Made by a program: the position numbers and the translations under genes
Notes under the pieces: model-generated
The model's database searches: none
What the model saw: the letters and a program-made list of their open reading frames with translations, nothing else
What the model was told of the DNA's origin: nothing
Shown here: one piece after another, positions 20,039 to 29,089 of the stretch
Layout: each line of letters begins with the position of its first letter
How positions within the stretch are numbered: the stretch's first letter is position 1
From: Rothia mucilaginosa
GTDB lineage: Bacteria; Actinomycetota; Actinomycetes; Actinomycetales; Micrococcaceae
NCBI RefSeq assembly: GCF_901875305.1
Contig: NZ_CABFLY010000001.1
Location: forward strand, 434,001-498,000
DNA length: 64,000 bases
Reading direction: 5' to 3'

Positions 20039-21025
20039 ATGGGAATCCTCCTCCCACTCCTTTACTTGAGCCTAGGTATTGGACTCGCGCTACTGCTACC
20101 CGAACGCTGGGGAACCCGCCTCAAAGAAGACGCATCAACCCTCATAACGCGCTGGATTATCCCCACCGTCATCATCTACACCGTCGCCACCAGTCGCCCT
20201 GAGCTTTTCTTCGTTGCCGCATCCACCATGGTGTTGATGGCCCTTGGCGTGCTCGGTGCCGGACGCATCACCGGTGACCCCGTGCAGAAGCTCGCCTTCG
20301 TCTACCTAAATGCGGGACTCTTCGGCATCCCCGTGGTTGCCGGATTCTGGGGTGAGGAAGCCGTGCGCGTGTACATTGGCGCGTATATCGGCAACTCCAT
20401 TATGGGCAATATTCTGGGAACCTCACTGCTGCGAGGCGACTCCAAGGGCGGCTCCAACGGCGCCCCCGGGGCAGGCGACCACCCTGCACCGGATGCTCAA
20501 GCCTCTAGAAGCCACAACGGAACCCTCCGCACAGTACTGCAAGGACTGCGCACCAGCCCACCCGTCATCGCCGTGGTGCTCGGACTACTCTGCCTACCTG
20601 CAGGGCCGTTCCTGAGCCAGCACGGGGCCGGTTTCTACCGGGTGCTGACCTGGGTGTTCAGCTTTATCGGGCTGATCGTGTTGGGCATGTGGCTCGCCGC
20701 CGCCAAACTACACCGTGCAGACCTGACCCGCGCTACCGGATGGGCACTCCTGCGCGTCGTACTCGTGAGCCTCTACAGCGCTGGTGTGCTCGCACTTGCC
20801 CGCTGGGCGCACGATACGGCGGGCGTACACTTTGACCAGCTGCTCGCCCACCCTCAGGTCATCTTTCTTTTAGGGGCTCTGCCGCCAGCCGCCAATATCG
20901 TGATTCTGGAGACCCACTACCGGCATGAGGGTACTGCCGCCCCGGTTATTGCTGCCGGGGCAGTCGTCAGCCTAGGAATGATAGCGCTCGCCGTGCCGAT
21001 CCTGCAGCTCGTCTTCGCCAGCTAA
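20039..21025 (+). CDS. AEC (auxin efflux carrier) family permease
   Basis: A 328-residue integral membrane protein with about ten helices. The N-terminal half contains NAGLFGIPVVAGFWG and the GNSIMGNILGTSLL helix typical of the AEC family, whose bacterial members move organic acids such as malonate or malate, or amino-acid-like compounds. The C-terminal half has LPPAANIVILETHY, the paired Pro-containing helix. A Gly/Ser-rich cytoplasmic loop (about residues 133-160) links the halves. GAAAGGAAC precedes the ATG. It is a single-gene unit ending in a strong terminator; the substrate cannot be read from sequence. Confidence 0.85.
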   Translation: MGILLPLLYLSLGIGLALLLPERWGTRLKEDASTLITRWIIPTVIIYTVATSRPELFFVAASTMVLMALGVLGAGRITGDPVQKLAFVYLNAGLFGIPVVAGFWGEEAVRVYIGAYIGNSIMGNILGTSLLRGDSKGGSNGAPGAGDHPAPDAQASRSHNGTLRTVLQGLRTSPPVIAVVLGLLCLPAGPFLSQHGAGFYRVLTWVFSFIGLIVLGMWLAAAKLHRADLTRATGWALLRVVLVSLYSAGVLALARWAHDTAGVHFDQLLAHPQVIFLLGALPPAANIVILETHYRHEGTAAPVIAAGAVVSLGMIALAVPILQLVFAS

Positions 21026-21059
21026 CTTTTGAGCTGACAGCACCAAAAAATACACGGGT

Positions 21060-21106
21060 ACAGCAAGGAGGGCGGGGCATACGCCTCACCCTCCTTGCTG
21101 TCTATA
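21060..21106 (+). terminator. Terminator between the AEC permease and the GH13 gene
   Basis: ACAGCAAGGAGGG at 21060-21072 is exactly complementary to 21089-21101, followed by CTATAAC. It lies between convergent genes. Confidence 0.75.
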
Positions 21107-21168
21107 ACACTATCGACGAGCGGGAACACTCAAAGCAACTCCCACACAGACACCCACAGACACCGCGT

Positions 21169-22965
21169 TTAGCGTACGATGTGGTACACCTTCGCCTCGT
21201 AGGGGCGCAGGGTCGAACCCGCGTCGTCCTTGTAGTTGGAGCTCACCAGCTCAACACGAGCACCAGCCTCAGCAAGCACAGCGAAGTCACGCTCCTGCTC
21301 CTCGGCGGTGAAGTTCGAAACAACCAGCAGAGACTCGTTCGCGGGGCTACCGTCGGCACCACCGGTACGGGTGTACGCATACACAGCCTCGTCCTCATCG
21401 TGGGGAACCTGAACCGAATCCACCGGAGCGAAGGACGCGTACACCATCAGGTCCTTCAGCTCGCCGCGGCGCAGGTTGACCAAGTGCTGGTAGTGGTAGA
21501 ACACCGAATCGGGATCGGCCAGAACTGCCTCGGCGTTGATTTCGGGGTAGTTCGGGTTCACGTTAATCCAGGTGGTCACACCCTCGGGGCTGAAGCCGGC
21601 GTTTGCCGAAGCATCCCACTGAACCGGGGTACGAGCGTTGTCGCGGCCCTTAATGTAGATAGCCTGCATCGCCTCTTCGTGGCTCAGACGCTTGTGGTCC
21701 ACGTGCATGTCCTCGTAGAAGCGGATCGAGTCACCATCGCGGTAATCCTCAATCGAATCGAACTTCACGTTGGTCATGCCCAGCTCTTCACCCTGGTAAA
21801 TGTACGGAGTGCCCTGCATGAAGTGCAGGGTGGTTGCCAGCTGCTTAGCGGACAGGGTTCGGAACTCATCCGAATCGTTACCGAAACGGGAAACCACGCG
21901 CGGCTGGTCGTGGTTGTTCCAGTACAGCGAACCCCAAGCGTTACCCTCCAGGGTGGTCTGCCAGTCGTTCAGGATGCGCTTAAGCTCGGTCAGCTTGTAC
22001 GGCGCGTAGGACCACTTGCCGCCCAGCTTGCCGTTCGGGTCGTTATCCACGCCCATGTGATCGAAGTGGAAGATCATGTTCAGCTCACCGGTGTGGTAGC
22101 CGGCCCACAGCTTAGCGTCCTCGGGGCTGGTTGCGCTGGTCTCACCCACGGTCATCACGTCGTAGCGGCTGAAGGTCTCGCGGGTGAGCTCCTTCATCCA
22201 CGGGTGCACCATGGTGCCGTTCGTAATGACGAACGGAATCGAGGAAGTGTGCTTCTCGTAGTCGGTGGAGGGGTCATCCGGGTAGCCCTCGGGCTTAGAG
22301 ATGATGTTGATAGCGTCCAGGCGGAAGCCGTCAACGCCCTTGTCCAGCCACCAGCGGACCATGGAGTACAGGTCCTCGCGAACCTTCTCGTTCTCCCAGT
22401 TCAGGTCGGGCTGTTCCTTGAAGAAGATGTGCAGGTAGAACTGGCCGGTTGCCTCGTCCCACTCCCATGCCGGGCCGCCGAACTCGGACGCCCAGTTGTT
22501 CGGAGGAATCGGGTTGCCGTCCTCGTCGAAGCCCTTCGGGTCCTTCCAAATGTAGTAGTCGCGGTAGGGGTTGTCCTTAGAGGAGCGGGATTCCTTGAAC
22601 CAGGGGTGCTCATCGGAGGTGTGGTTTGCGACCAGGTCCATGAGGATTTTGATGCCGTGCTTGTGAGCGGTCTCAAGCATCTCGTCGAAGTCTTCCATGG
22701 TGCCGAAGTCACTCATGATGGCGAAGTAGTCGGAGATGTCGTAGCCGTTGTCCACGTTCGGCGAGTCGAACACGGGGGAGAGCCAGATGACGTTGATGCC
22801 CAGCTTAGCCAGGTACGGCAGCTTCTCGGTGATGCCCTTCAGGTCACCGATGCCGTCGCCGTTCGCGTCGTTGAAGGAGCGGGGGTACACCTGGTACACC
22901 ACGGCTTCCTTCCACCACTGGCGACCTTCGTAGGAGGGAACCTCGTATGCCTCGGAGTTGCTCAT
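21169..22965 (-). CDS. GH13 alpha-glucosidase (alpha-1,4-type signature)
   Basis: A 598-residue (beta/alpha)8 glycoside hydrolase of the oligo-1,6-glucosidase/alpha-glucosidase group. Catalytic residues are the nucleophile Asp217 in GFRLDAIN, the acid/base Glu275 in TVGETSA, and the third Asp in NNHDQPR; QPDLNW marks the same subfamily. The residue after the nucleophile is Ala; in this group Val there goes with alpha-1,6 specificity, while Ala or Thr goes with alpha-1,4, so malto-type substrates are likely. No signal peptide, hence cytosolic. GAAAGG lies before the ATG. Its neighbour at 23090-24904 is a paralogue with the other signature, and a PTS importer is divergently encoded. Confidence 0.92.
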   Translation of the reverse strand: MSNSEAYEVPSYEGRQWWKEAVVYQVYPRSFNDANGDGIGDLKGITEKLPYLAKLGINVIWLSPVFDSPNVDNGYDISDYFAIMSDFGTMEDFDEMLETAHKHGIKILMDLVANHTSDEHPWFKESRSSKDNPYRDYYIWKDPKGFDEDGNPIPPNNWASEFGGPAWEWDEATGQFYLHIFFKEQPDLNWENEKVREDLYSMVRWWLDKGVDGFRLDAINIISKPEGYPDDPSTDYEKHTSSIPFVITNGTMVHPWMKELTRETFSRYDVMTVGETSATSPEDAKLWAGYHTGELNMIFHFDHMGVDNDPNGKLGGKWSYAPYKLTELKRILNDWQTTLEGNAWGSLYWNNHDQPRVVSRFGNDSDEFRTLSAKQLATTLHFMQGTPYIYQGEELGMTNVKFDSIEDYRDGDSIRFYEDMHVDHKRLSHEEAMQAIYIKGRDNARTPVQWDASANAGFSPEGVTTWINVNPNYPEINAEAVLADPDSVFYHYQHLVNLRRGELKDLMVYASFAPVDSVQVPHDEDEAVYAYTRTGGADGSPANESLLVVSNFTAEEQERDFAVLAEAGARVELVSSNYKDDAGSTLRPYEAKVYHIVR

Positions 22966-23035
22966 AATTGCCTTTCTGTACCGGCGGGTTACGCCGAAGA
23001 GGAAAAAGGTGTCTGTGATTGAAGTATAGGGCGAA

Positions 23036-23066
23036 GGGGGACCGGAATGTCCGTTTCTGGTCCCCC
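23036..23066 (-). terminator. Hairpin between the two GH13 genes
   Basis: GGGGGACC at 23036-23043 pairs with GGTCCCCC at 23059-23066, with a further partial stem inside. It lies between the two minus-strand glucosidase genes and may lower expression of the second one. Confidence 0.5.
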
Positions 23067-23089
23067 TCCGCGCAGGATATGGGGCGTGC

Positions 23090-24904
23090 TTACTCAGCGT
23101 TACCGAAGAGGTAGACCTTCGCTTCGTAGGGACGCAGCAGGGTGCCCTCGTCAGTGAACTCGCGGTTCTCGTCGCGGTAGTTCGAGCTAATCAGCTTCGG
23201 AGCGTTCTCGATAGCCTTCAGCTCAGTCGGGGAGAGCGCCTGCGAGTTGGTCAGCACCACCGAATCCAGGTTGCCGCCCGCGTAGTTCAGCTGAACGGTG
23301 TCATCGGTGAAGTTCGCGACGACCAGCAGGGCGCGCTCGCCGGATGCGGCAGCATCCTCGTCGGAGTTCACGCGCAGGTAGGCGTAGACCTGATCATCTT
23401 CCTCATCCAGCAGGCGGTACTCGCCGGTCAGAACAATCGGGTGCTCATGACGTAGCTTAATCAGGTCGCGGTAGTGGTAGAACACCGAATCCTGGTCTGC
23501 CAGCTCTGCCTCTGCGTTGATCTCGGTGTACCGCGGGTTCAGCTTCAGCCACGGGGTGCCGGAGGTGAAGCCCGCGTTCTCGCCGGCGGTCCACTGCATG
23601 GGGGTGCGTGCGTTGTCGCGGCCGGAGGCGCTGATGTAGCGTAGCATGTCCTCAGCGGAGACTCGGCCTGACTCTTCAACATACTTGCGCCAGGAGTCGT
23701 GAATCTCCAGGTCGTTGTAGTCCTTCACATCGTCGAAGAAGACGTTGGTCATGCCCAGCTCTTCACCCTGGTAGATGTAGGGGGTGCCCTGCATCAGGTG
23801 CAGCACGGTGCCCAGCATCTTGGCGCTGACGGTGCGGTACTCGGGGGAGTCGTTACCGAAACGGGAGACGGTGCGCGGCTGGTCGTGGTTGTTCCAGTAC
23901 AGGGAGTTCCAGCCGCGGCCGTGCAGGCCCTCCTGCCAGTGGGTGAGGACCTTCTTGAGGTCAACCAGGTTGAAGCGGCGGTCGGACCACTTGCCGGTCA
24001 CGCCGCCCTCGGAGGCGTCCACATCCATGTGCTCGAACTGGAAGACCATCTGCAGCTCGTTGCGGTCGAAACCGGTGTAGAGTGCGGCGTCGTCCACGGT
24101 TACGCAGGGAGTTTCACCCACGGTCATGACCGGGTACTTGCTGAGGACCTCGCGGTTCATTTCCTGCAGGAATTCGTGCACGCGCGGGCCGTTAGCTGCG
24201 ACAGCCAGGGAGTTGTCGAGGCCACCGGCCAGTACTGCCGGGTCCTCGGGGAAAGAAAGGTCCTTGGAAATCAGGTTGATGACGTCCATGCGGAAGCCGT
24301 CCACACCCTTGTCGAGCCAGAAGCGCATGATGTCGTAGACCTCTTCGCGGACCTTCGGGTTCTCCCAGTTCAAGTCGGGCTGCTTGATAGAGAAGTAGTG
24401 CAGGTAAAACTGGCCGGTCGCCTCGTCCCATTCCCATACGGAGGGGCTGAAGCAGGAAATCCAGTTGTTCGGCGGAATCGGGTTGCCGTCCTCATCGAAA
24501 CCTTTGGGGTCGCGCCAGATGTAGTAGTCGCGGTAGGGGTTGTCCTTGGAAGAACGCGCCTGCTTGAACCATTCGTGCTCGTCGGAGCTGTGGTTGACGA
24601 CCAGGTCCATCATGAGCTTGATGCCATGCTCGTGCGCGGTGGCGAGCAGCTCGTCGAAGTCTTCCATGGTGCCGAACTCCGTCATGATGGCGCGGTAGTC
24701 GGAGATGTCGTAGCCGTTGTCGTCGTTCGGGGAGGCGTAGATGGGGGAGAGCCACAGCACCTCGATGCCGAGGTCTGCCAGGTACGGGATCTTCTCGGTG
24801 ATGCCGGGCAGGTCACCGATGCCGTCGCCGTTGGAGTCGTTGAAAGAGCGGGGGTAAATCTGGTAGACCACCGGTTCCTGCCACCACTGGGTCTGGGTCG
24901 TCAT
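23090..24904 (-). CDS. GH13 alpha-glucosidase (alpha-1,6-type signature)
   Basis: A 604-residue paralogue of the neighbouring enzyme. The nucleophile is Asp207 in GFRMDVINLISK, the acid/base Glu264 in TVGETPC, and NNHDQPR and QPDLNW are present. Val208 after the nucleophile is the hallmark of oligo-1,6-glucosidases (isomaltose, panose, sucrose isomers such as isomaltulose). Cytosolic by lack of a signal peptide. GGAGGG lies before the ATG. The stop is followed by a hairpin and then the second GH13 gene; the EEP-family gene is about 80 bases upstream in the same direction, so the three form a likely operon. Confidence 0.92.
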   Translation of the reverse strand: MTTQTQWWQEPVVYQIYPRSFNDSNGDGIGDLPGITEKIPYLADLGIEVLWLSPIYASPNDDNGYDISDYRAIMTEFGTMEDFDELLATAHEHGIKLMMDLVVNHSSDEHEWFKQARSSKDNPYRDYYIWRDPKGFDEDGNPIPPNNWISCFSPSVWEWDEATGQFYLHYFSIKQPDLNWENPKVREEVYDIMRFWLDKGVDGFRMDVINLISKDLSFPEDPAVLAGGLDNSLAVAANGPRVHEFLQEMNREVLSKYPVMTVGETPCVTVDDAALYTGFDRNELQMVFQFEHMDVDASEGGVTGKWSDRRFNLVDLKKVLTHWQEGLHGRGWNSLYWNNHDQPRTVSRFGNDSPEYRTVSAKMLGTVLHLMQGTPYIYQGEELGMTNVFFDDVKDYNDLEIHDSWRKYVEESGRVSAEDMLRYISASGRDNARTPMQWTAGENAGFTSGTPWLKLNPRYTEINAEAELADQDSVFYHYRDLIKLRHEHPIVLTGEYRLLDEEDDQVYAYLRVNSDEDAAASGERALLVVANFTDDTVQLNYAGGNLDSVVLTNSQALSPTELKAIENAPKLISSNYRDENREFTDEGTLLRPYEAKVYLFGNAE

Positions 24905-24982
24905 GGGGGTTCCCTCCTTTGGGGTAGATGAGTGTTGTGTGGTTTGCCCTGCTGGGGTGAGGGCTGTTAAGGCTTGGGGTCT

Positions 24983-25861
24983 TTAAGACAGCTGGTCGAG
25001 GGGCTTCAGGACGCTCTCCGGTGCCCAGCTTGCGGGGTCAATCTCCAGGAGCAGACCGCTGTGGTCGGAGATCGCCTCGGGGGAGTTATCTCGGAAGACA
25101 ACCGCGTGGGATGCCACGTCGACCATGCGATCAGCGAAGACGAAGTCGATGCGCTTGGCGTCCGAAGAGCCTTCCCAACCGGCAATTTCGCGGTGGACGG
25201 TGTTCTCGCCTTCGGCGTGCTTAGCGATGGTGCGGGTGTCGATCAGGCCGGTGGAGGTTACGAAAGCGTAGCCCTCGTCAGGCAGGTGGGCGGCGGAGTT
25301 GAAGTCGCCGCCGAGCAATACGGGCGCGGTGAGGGCGCATTCTGCCAGAGCGTGCGAGAGTCGGATGAACTCCTGAGCGAAGAGGGGCTCGCCGTCGAAG
25401 TCCCACCAGGACATGTGGGTGGTGGCGCACCAGAAAGGACCGGAGGGGGTCTCGATGAGGGCGGCCTGTGCGGCTCGACGCTGCACCTGGAAGTAGGTGT
25501 AGTCGGGAGACATCTCGATGGGCCTGATGCCGCGAATCGGTAGGCGCGAGAGGATGGCCACGCACTCGTCGTAGCGCTCCCAACCGAGGTGAGTTTCGGT
25601 GAGGGTCCACTCGTAGCGGGCGCCGAGTGCCTCCAGTGCGCGTACGAGGAGTAGAGCGTAGTTATCTTCGCGGACTGGGATGCCCGCACCGCCGCGGAAG
25701 TTGAGGGGCTCCTTCACCACGGGGGTCGAGGTGAGCTGGTTGACTTCCTGCAGGGCGATAACGTCCACCTGCTGATCAACGATGAACTGCGCGAGGGTGC
25801 GAATCTTGTCAATCTGATGGATTTCGCACCAGCTGTGGGTGTTGAGGGTGAGGAAACGCAT
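24983..25861 (-). CDS. Endonuclease/exonuclease/phosphatase (EEP) family protein
   Basis: A 292-residue protein with the EEP fold: the first motif is RFLTLNTHSW, the metal-binding Glu is in VIALQEVNQL, and later come ATTHMSWWD, LLGGDFNSAAH (Asp and Asn of the active site), KRIDFVFAD and the terminal SDHSGLLLEI. Family members cleave phosphodiesters in nucleic acids, sphingomyelin or phosphoinositides. No signal peptide is present, so it should be intracellular. It sits first in the glucosidase operon, where a sugar-related function is possible but unproven. The ATG at 25861 has no clear ribosome binding site and directly follows an A/T-rich TTATATATAT stretch, suggesting a very short or absent leader. 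Confidence 0.85.
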   Translation of the reverse strand: MRFLTLNTHSWCEIHQIDKIRTLAQFIVDQQVDVIALQEVNQLTSTPVVKEPLNFRGGAGIPVREDNYALLLVRALEALGARYEWTLTETHLGWERYDECVAILSRLPIRGIRPIEMSPDYTYFQVQRRAAQAALIETPSGPFWCATTHMSWWDFDGEPLFAQEFIRLSHALAECALTAPVLLGGDFNSAAHLPDEGYAFVTSTGLIDTRTIAKHAEGENTVHREIAGWEGSSDAKRIDFVFADRMVDVASHAVVFRDNSPEAISDHSGLLLEIDPASWAPESVLKPLDQLS

Positions 25862-26283
25862 ATATATAAGTTTCGATTGAGTTTCGGGTAGGGATACGGG
25901 GGCGCGCCGGATGATTCTCTCGGTGGATACTCTGAATGGTGGAGGACGGTCTCCGATTGCGCGAGTATGTTTATGCTATCGACTCTGTGCCTTGGCAGAT
26001 AGGCGAAAATTCCGATTATTCCCCAGTATTTTTACCCGGTGCCGGGATATGTTTCAGGTTGTGAAAAACTCTTTCAGAACTGCTCTTCGGGTGCCTACCA
26101 CTCGGAGTGAAGTGGCATTATTATTTCTGTCCAAAACACATTCGGCATTTAGCGCGCGCAGTCGTGTGGTGTGTATCTCATACACTTTCAATGGTGTTTA
26201 TAAAGATGCGATAGCCCTGGCGGGCAAAGACCGCCCGCCCCATGCGCCCGCTCACTCGACAACCCGAAAGGGCATATAGCCTC
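25862..26283. promoter_or_regulatory. Divergent control region of the alpha-glucoside locus
   Basis: This 420-base region separates the minus-strand EEP-GH13-GH13 genes from the plus-strand PTS gene and must hold both promoters. The most suggestive element is the palindrome GTGTAT-CTC-ATACAC at 26171-26185, roughly 100 bases before the PTS start and next to a TATAAA at 26199-26204; an RpiR-type regulator encoded nearby would be the obvious ligand. The plus-strand frame spanning the region looks like chance. Confidence 0.5.
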
Positions 26284-27924
26284 ATGATGGAAAAAGTACA
26301 GAGGTTCGGCTCTGCCATGCTGGCACCCGTGCTTCTCTTCGCATTTGCTGGCCTCGCGGTTGGTATTGCGATCATTGCACAGAACGGCGAATTGATTCCC
26401 CTCGCCGCAGATAAGAACAGCCCCTGGAACCACTTCTGGTCTGTTTGGGAGTCCGGCGCATGGACCGTCTTCAACCAGATGGAACTGCTCTTCGTAATTG
26501 GTCTGCCTATTGCACTGGCAAAGACCGCTAACGCACGTGCAGTGATGGAAGCTGCCATGGTCTACCTGACCTTCAACTACTTCGTTGGCACCATGCTCAA
26601 GGTATGGGGCAAGGGCGGCACCGGTTTCTTCGACCTGGACTACACCACCGACATCTCTAAGAGCGCGGCAGGTACCGGTCTGAAGATGATTGCCGGTATC
26701 AAGACCATGGACACCGGTATCTTCGGTGCCATCATCATCTCCGCAATCGTGGTGTGGGCTCACAACCGCTGGTTCGACAAGAAGCTACCCGACTTCCTCG
26801 GCATTTTCCAGGGTTCCCAGTTCGTGTACGGTGCATGCTTCTTCTTGATGATGCCCGTGGCATTCCTGTTCTCCTGGCTGTGGCCCTACGCTCAGCACGG
26901 CATCTCCTCCCTGCAGGGCTTCTTCATCGCATCCGGCGCTATCGGTGTGTGGGTTTACACCTTCCTCGAGCGCTTCCTGATTCCGACCGGTCTGCACCAC
27001 TTCATCTACTCCCCGTTCGTCTTCGGTAACGTTGTCACCCCGAACGGTATTGCTAAGGACTGGCCGACTCACCTGACCGAGTTTGCTAAGAGCAACAAGC
27101 CCCTGAAGGAACTGTTCCCCGGTGGTGGCTTCGCACTGCACGGTAACTCCAAGGTCTTCGCACCCATCGGTATTGCAGCAGCGTTCTACACCACTGCTCG
27201 TCCCGAGAAGCGCAAGGAAGTTCTCGCTCTGATGATTCCCGTCTGCCTCACCGCGATTCTGATCGGTATCACGGAGCCTCTCGAGTTCACCTTCCTGTTC
27301 CTGGCACCCCCGCTGTTCCTGGTCCACGCTTTCCTGGCAGCATCCATGGCAGCAATCATGTACCAGCTGGGTCTGGTCGGTTACATGGGTGGCGGTCTGT
27401 TGGACTTCCTGTTCCAGAACTGGATTCCGCTGTGGTCCAACCACTCCGGCACCTACCTCATGCAGATTGGTGTGGGCCTGTGCTTCACCGTCCTGTACTT
27501 CCTGATCTTCCGCTTCATGATTCTGAAGTTCGACTTCAAGACCCCCGGTCGTGAAGAGGACGGCGGCGAGACCAAGCTCTACAGTAAGGCAGAGTACAAG
27601 GCAGCTAAGGCCGCTGAGAAGAACGGCGGCGCAGCAGCTGTCGCCGCCGAAGACGCCGACCTGTACGCACCCCGCGCGGCTGGCTTCCTTGAGCTGCTCG
27701 GTGGCGCAGACAACATCACCACCGTGAACAACTGCGCAACCCGCCTGCGTGTCTCCGTGGCTGATGAGTCTCTGGTCAACACCTCGGATGCAGAGTTCAA
27801 GAGCGCTGGCGCCCTGGGTATTGTTCGTAAGGGTAAGGCATTCCAGGTGATTGTTGGTATGGATGTTCCTCAGGTCCGCGAGCGTTTCGAGACCATGGTG
27901 AACAGCTCCAAGACCAACGTCTAG
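26284..27924 (+). CDS. Alpha-glucoside-specific PTS transporter, EIICB
   Basis: A 546-residue membrane permease that takes up and phosphorylates alpha-glucosides using phosphoenolpyruvate. The N-terminal IIC domain (about residues 1-420) contains MLAPVLLFAFAGLAVGI, FLERFLIPTGLHHF, FALHGNSKVFAPIG and GITEPLEFTFLF. The C-terminal IIB domain carries the phosphorylated cysteine Cys484 in NNCATRLRV. It closely resembles the Klebsiella-type alpha-glucoside EIICB of maltose and sucrose-isomer uptake, as I recall that sequence. There is no IIA domain, so an EIIA-Glc-type protein must come from elsewhere. I prefer the ATG at 26284, at the start of the homologous region; an in-frame start at 26242 is less likely. 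Confidence 0.9.
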   Translation: MMEKVQRFGSAMLAPVLLFAFAGLAVGIAIIAQNGELIPLAADKNSPWNHFWSVWESGAWTVFNQMELLFVIGLPIALAKTANARAVMEAAMVYLTFNYFVGTMLKVWGKGGTGFFDLDYTTDISKSAAGTGLKMIAGIKTMDTGIFGAIIISAIVVWAHNRWFDKKLPDFLGIFQGSQFVYGACFFLMMPVAFLFSWLWPYAQHGISSLQGFFIASGAIGVWVYTFLERFLIPTGLHHFIYSPFVFGNVVTPNGIAKDWPTHLTEFAKSNKPLKELFPGGGFALHGNSKVFAPIGIAAAFYTTARPEKRKEVLALMIPVCLTAILIGITEPLEFTFLFLAPPLFLVHAFLAASMAAIMYQLGLVGYMGGGLLDFLFQNWIPLWSNHSGTYLMQIGVGLCFTVLYFLIFRFMILKFDFKTPGREEDGGETKLYSKAEYKAAKAAEKNGGAAAVAAEDADLYAPRAAGFLELLGGADNITTVNNCATRLRVSVADESLVNTSDAEFKSAGALGIVRKGKAFQVIVGMDVPQVRERFETMVNSSKTNV

Positions 27925-27979
27925 AGCCTCTCATAGATACTCGTCGCGTAGGTTTACGCATCGGGTAATGAAATAATCC

Positions 27980-28023
27980 GCTTCGCCGGCGGTACCGGAT
28001 ACACCCGGTACCGCCGGCGAAGC
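27980..28023 (+). terminator. PTS gene terminator
   Basis: A perfect 19-bp stem, GCTTCGCCGGCGGTACCGG at 27980-27998 against 28005-28023, with a 6-base loop, sits between the PTS gene and the rpiR-like gene. Confidence 0.75.
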
Positions 28024-28167
28024 TGTGTATATCCATCCCGTCAGGCTCTTACGCGGGTCTCTCGTGGAGGGCTTCGCGTGAGCGGGAACATCACGGCAGA
28101 ACCGGGCTGCGGAATCTGAAGCGTGTACTATTTATATATTGCTCACCATCGGATTCAGGAGCTCTGA

Positions 28168-28986
28168 GTGGACCTACAAGACGTCGTGAATGCGAATCAG
28201 CACCGGTTCAGTGAAACTGAACGGGAAATTTTGGCCTTCATGCTGGAGAACGAAGAATTTGTCGCGGAGTCGACGATCAATTCTTTGGCTCACAAAACTT
28301 ACACCTCGACCAGCTCAATTATTCGATTGACGAAGAAGCTGAACTTTTCGGGATTTGCTGAGCTGAAGTACTTCATTAAGTCTTCCCTTAGCCGTAGTGA
28401 GCCCTTCAACCCCCGCTTCATTGAGAGTGGCCGTGAGGATATTCAGCGTACCTACGACTACCTCGACCACATGGAGCTGAGCGGCCTGCTTAAACGCATC
28501 TATGAGGCACGCACCGTCTACTGCTTCGGCACCGGTTACGCCCAGCGTAACGCTGTGCAGGAGTTCGCTAAGTCCATGCAGGCTTGTGGCAAATTCTGCC
28601 ATGTGATTCCGGCGCGCAACGAGTTCGAGAGCGCTATGAACACCATGACTCAGGACGACGTGGTGATTATTGTGTCGTTCTCAGGGCAGACCGAGAACAT
28701 GCGCGAGCACATCAAGATGCTGTCGCTGCGGCGCATTCCGATGGTCGCGGTCACCGCAATTGGCGTGAACTATATGTCCTCGCACGCCGAATACTCTTTG
28801 CATTATCAGGCGACCCCCACCCACATCAGCACTCAGCGTAAGCCTTACCACTCGTTTGTGGCCCTCTGGGTGGTGCTGGATTATGTGGTGCGTCGCTACA
28901 TTGAGTACTCCGAAACTGCGCGCCGTGAATCTCTCACGCAGCAGGCTGAGGATGTCCTCGACGGAGGCTCTGGGGCCACCCCGTAA
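28168..28986 (+). CDS. RpiR-family (MurR/RpiR) transcriptional regulator
   Basis: A 272-residue regulator: N-terminal HTH domain (residues about 1-77, with the helix-turn-helix around INSLAHKTYTSTSSIIRLTKKL) and C-terminal SIS sugar-phosphate-binding domain (YCFGTGYAQRNAVQEFA, and VIIVSFSGQTENMREHIKM). SIS domains of this family sense phosphosugars, so the phosphorylated product of the adjacent PTS is the natural inducer candidate. The start is the GTG at 28168, with AGGAGCT upstream. Together with the palindrome before the PTS gene it probably controls the divergent glucosidase operon and the transporter. Confidence 0.9.
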   Translation: MDLQDVVNANQHRFSETEREILAFMLENEEFVAESTINSLAHKTYTSTSSIIRLTKKLNFSGFAELKYFIKSSLSRSEPFNPRFIESGREDIQRTYDYLDHMELSGLLKRIYEARTVYCFGTGYAQRNAVQEFAKSMQACGKFCHVIPARNEFESAMNTMTQDDVVIIVSFSGQTENMREHIKMLSLRRIPMVAVTAIGVNYMSSHAEYSLHYQATPTHISTQRKPYHSFVALWVVLDYVVRRYIEYSETARRESLTQQAEDVLDGGSGATP

Positions 28987-29089
28987 CCGTGCCACTCTGT
29001 AACTGTGGGCGCACATTGCCTGGAGTCACCGCTTTTACTTCCGTTGGCCTGAATCTACTTCCTGAATCAACCCTGAAAGAGACACCTTC

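Noticed and set aside
19783..20040. 85-codon minus-strand ORF upstream of the AEC permease
   Set aside because: No binding site, atypical composition, and it covers the divergent promoter region.
21181..24931. Long plus-strand frames opposite the two GH13 genes
   Set aside because: Val/His/Gly-rich translations typical of the complement of high-GC coding sequence.
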